A DNA stretch of 6,088 nucleotides, from contig JAICVG010000075.1 in assembly GCA_025935445.1 (NCBI GenBank), forward strand, positions 1 through 6,088, read 5' to 3'. Below are positions 5,383-6,088 of the stretch, in pieces. The DNA comes from Nitrososphaera sp. Lineage in GTDB: Archaea > Thermoproteota > Nitrososphaeria > Nitrososphaerales > Nitrososphaeraceae. The position numbers and the translations under genes were made by a program. Positions within the stretch are counted from its first letter, which is position 1. The number at the start of each line of letters is the position of its first letter. Below the pieces are notes generated by a model that did not search any database, was not told where the DNA came from, and saw only the letters and a program-made list of their open reading frames with translations.

Positions 5383-5712
5383 ATGAAACAGAAAAGGCTT
5401 TTTGAACTTCATGCCGAAGTGTGCAAGACCCTGTCTAATCCTGTGAGGCTTAGAATCATAAACGAGCTACAAGCTGGTGAGGTTACCGTTGGGTCTCTGG
5501 CAAAGAAGCTTGGCATAAGACAAGCACACGTTTCCCAGCAATTGGCGGTTCTGAGACAGAGGGGCGTGGTCAAGACCCGAAGGGATGGTCCAAACATCTA
5601 CTATGCCATATCAAATCCAAAGATTGTTAAGGCATGCAGTCTGATAAGAGAAGTACTGCTTGAACAGCTGCAGAAGGACCAGAGCATAGTGGCAGAGATC
5701 AGGAACGAGTGA
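5383..5712 (+). CDS. ArsR/SmtB-family repressor, probable regulator of the sulfur module
   Basis: A 109-residue winged-helix protein typical of ArsR. The stretch HAEVCKTLSNPVRLRIINEL (10-29) forms the first helices; VGSLAKKLGIRQAHVSQQLA (36-55) is the HTH with recognition helix around 46-59; GVVKTRRDGPNIYYAI (61-76) is the wing; a C-terminal helix (81-98) would form the dimer interface. The ELCVCDL-type metal site of ArsR/CadC is absent. The only cysteines are Cys14 in the first helix and Cys85 in the last. Sulfide- and persulfide-sensing members (SqrR, BigR) also use one early and one late Cys, but the early one sits in a different helix there, so a similar mechanism is only suggested. A perfect palindrome overlaps its TATA region and an almost identical one lies at the SQR-like promoter, so it probably represses both. 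It lies 86 bp behind the DsrE-like gene with its own leaderless promoter. Confidence 0.88.
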   Translation: MKQKRLFELHAEVCKTLSNPVRLRIINELQAGEVTVGSLAKKLGIRQAHVSQQLAVLRQRGVVKTRRDGPNIYYAISNPKIVKACSLIREVLLEQLQKDQSIVAEIRNE

Positions 5713-5785
5713 AAAAAATACTAGTTAGAATAATTGTAATTGAGCAGTTTGGATGCATGGTATTTGGAACATTTTTAGCAGAGCC
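5713..5785. other. Spacer after the ArsR gene
   Basis: No gene is seen. An A-rich start (seven A after the stop) and a T5 run at 5771-5775 are present; the latter is a weak candidate terminator for the ArsR transcript. The region separates the ArsR gene from the convergent gene remnant. Confidence 0.3.
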
Positions 5786-6021
5786 CTAGGCGCTCTTCAC
5801 TTTCAAGATTTCATTCGCATGCTCTACAATAAATCTTGAGGCAGTCTCCACCTCTTCTTTAGTAATGCCTCTTGTTTACCAAGACCCAATCCACAGTTGT
5901 AGTGGTGACAGAGCATGTACTCTCTGACTCCCACACGACTGTACGTCTGGCGGCGCGCTATATATGGACTTGTCTTGACGGTTACTTGAGCTGCTTAGCT
6001 GGGAATCCTCGGTATTTTCAT
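5786..6021 (-). pseudogene. Remnant of a small unknown protein gene (one TAA, one frameshift)
   Basis: On the minus strand an ATG at 6021 (or 6066) opens a frame that meets TAA at 5995-5997 and then continues without further stops: VTVKTSPYIARRQTYSRV, then GVREYMLCHHYNCGLGLGK, down to about 5875. Here the frame must shift by one base (a 1-nt deletion near 5870-5878) to reach RGITKEEVETASRFIVEHAN and a KVKSA end at TAG 5786-5788. Joined, these give roughly 79 residues with the composition of a real protein, basic at the start, Cys/His-rich in the middle (CHHYNC) and a helix at the end. From the ATG at 6066 the product would begin with a hydrophobic stretch (PVTILFTLVFLY). I do not recognise the family. 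A Cys/His cluster could bind metal, which is a guess. With two separate lesions a dead gene is more likely than sequencing error. Confidence 0.5.
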
Positions 6022-6088
6022 GTAGAGAAAAACTAGGGTAAAGAGGATAGTCACCGGATAATTCATTTCTCTAGTTTAAAGCCTTGTC

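Noticed and set aside
5383..5712. Arsenic-resistance regulator
   Set aside because: The classical metal/arsenite motif is absent and no arsenic genes are nearby; the operators point to the SQR-DsrE genes instead.
5884..5893. ACCCAATCCA, a second copy of the last 10 bases of the tRNA remnant (1220-1229), as a possible att partner
   Set aside because: The match does not extend to either side, and a 10-base match in 6 kb is compatible with chance. It also falls inside a protein-like frame.
1..6088. CRISPR array or insertion sequence with terminal repeats
   Set aside because: No regularly spaced repeats and no transposase-like frame with paired terminal repeats are visible.

Overview
The window looks archaeal. 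The three promoters that can be read (DUF1326 gene, SQR-like gene, ArsR gene) each place a TATA-like box about 27 nt upstream of an ATG with no Shine-Dalgarno motif, which is the layout of leaderless archaeal transcripts. Moderately AT-rich DNA, an Asn-rich response regulator and two MEDS-type sensory proteins recall soil ammonia-oxidising Thaumarchaeota (Nitrososphaera / Nitrosocosmicus type). That lineage call is inference from gene content, not from a marker gene.

Layout. Positions 1-230 hold no convincing gene. 231-839 (minus) is a Cys-rich DUF1326 protein with its own promoter. 840-1480 is gene-poor and looks like degraded accessory DNA: a 13-bp direct repeat, a tRNA 3' end without its 5' half, and behind it an open frame that needs one inserted base to be continuous. 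1481-2651 (minus) is a two-gene unit: an Asn-rich receiver-only response regulator followed by an overlapping MEDS-domain gene that carries one in-frame TAA. A 364-400 bp divergent intergenic region separates it from a second, intact MEDS-like gene (3052-3642, plus). 3791-5712 is the best-defined block: an SQR-like flavoprotein, a DsrE-like protein whose ATG follows the SQR stop directly, and an ArsR-family regulator. 5713-6088 contains a minus-strand gene remnant with one nonsense codon and one frameshift.

How it fits together. The ArsR-family gene and the SQR-like gene carry almost identical palindromes in their promoters (17 of 18 bases identical; the arsR copy is a perfect 20-bp palindrome). 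This strongly suggests that the ArsR protein represses both itself and the flavoprotein-DsrE operon. SQR oxidises sulfide to persulfide/polysulfide and DsrE proteins carry sulfane sulfur on cysteine, so the block is best read as a small, self-regulated reactive-sulfur module, with two cysteines in the repressor as possible sensor thiols. The response regulator and two MEDS proteins form a separate signalling neighbourhood whose input and output cannot be read here.

Three apparently broken reading frames in 6 kb (one TAA; one 1-nt deletion beside a tRNA fragment; one TAA plus one frameshift) suggest decay around an old integration site. Sequencing or assembly error is the main competing explanation.
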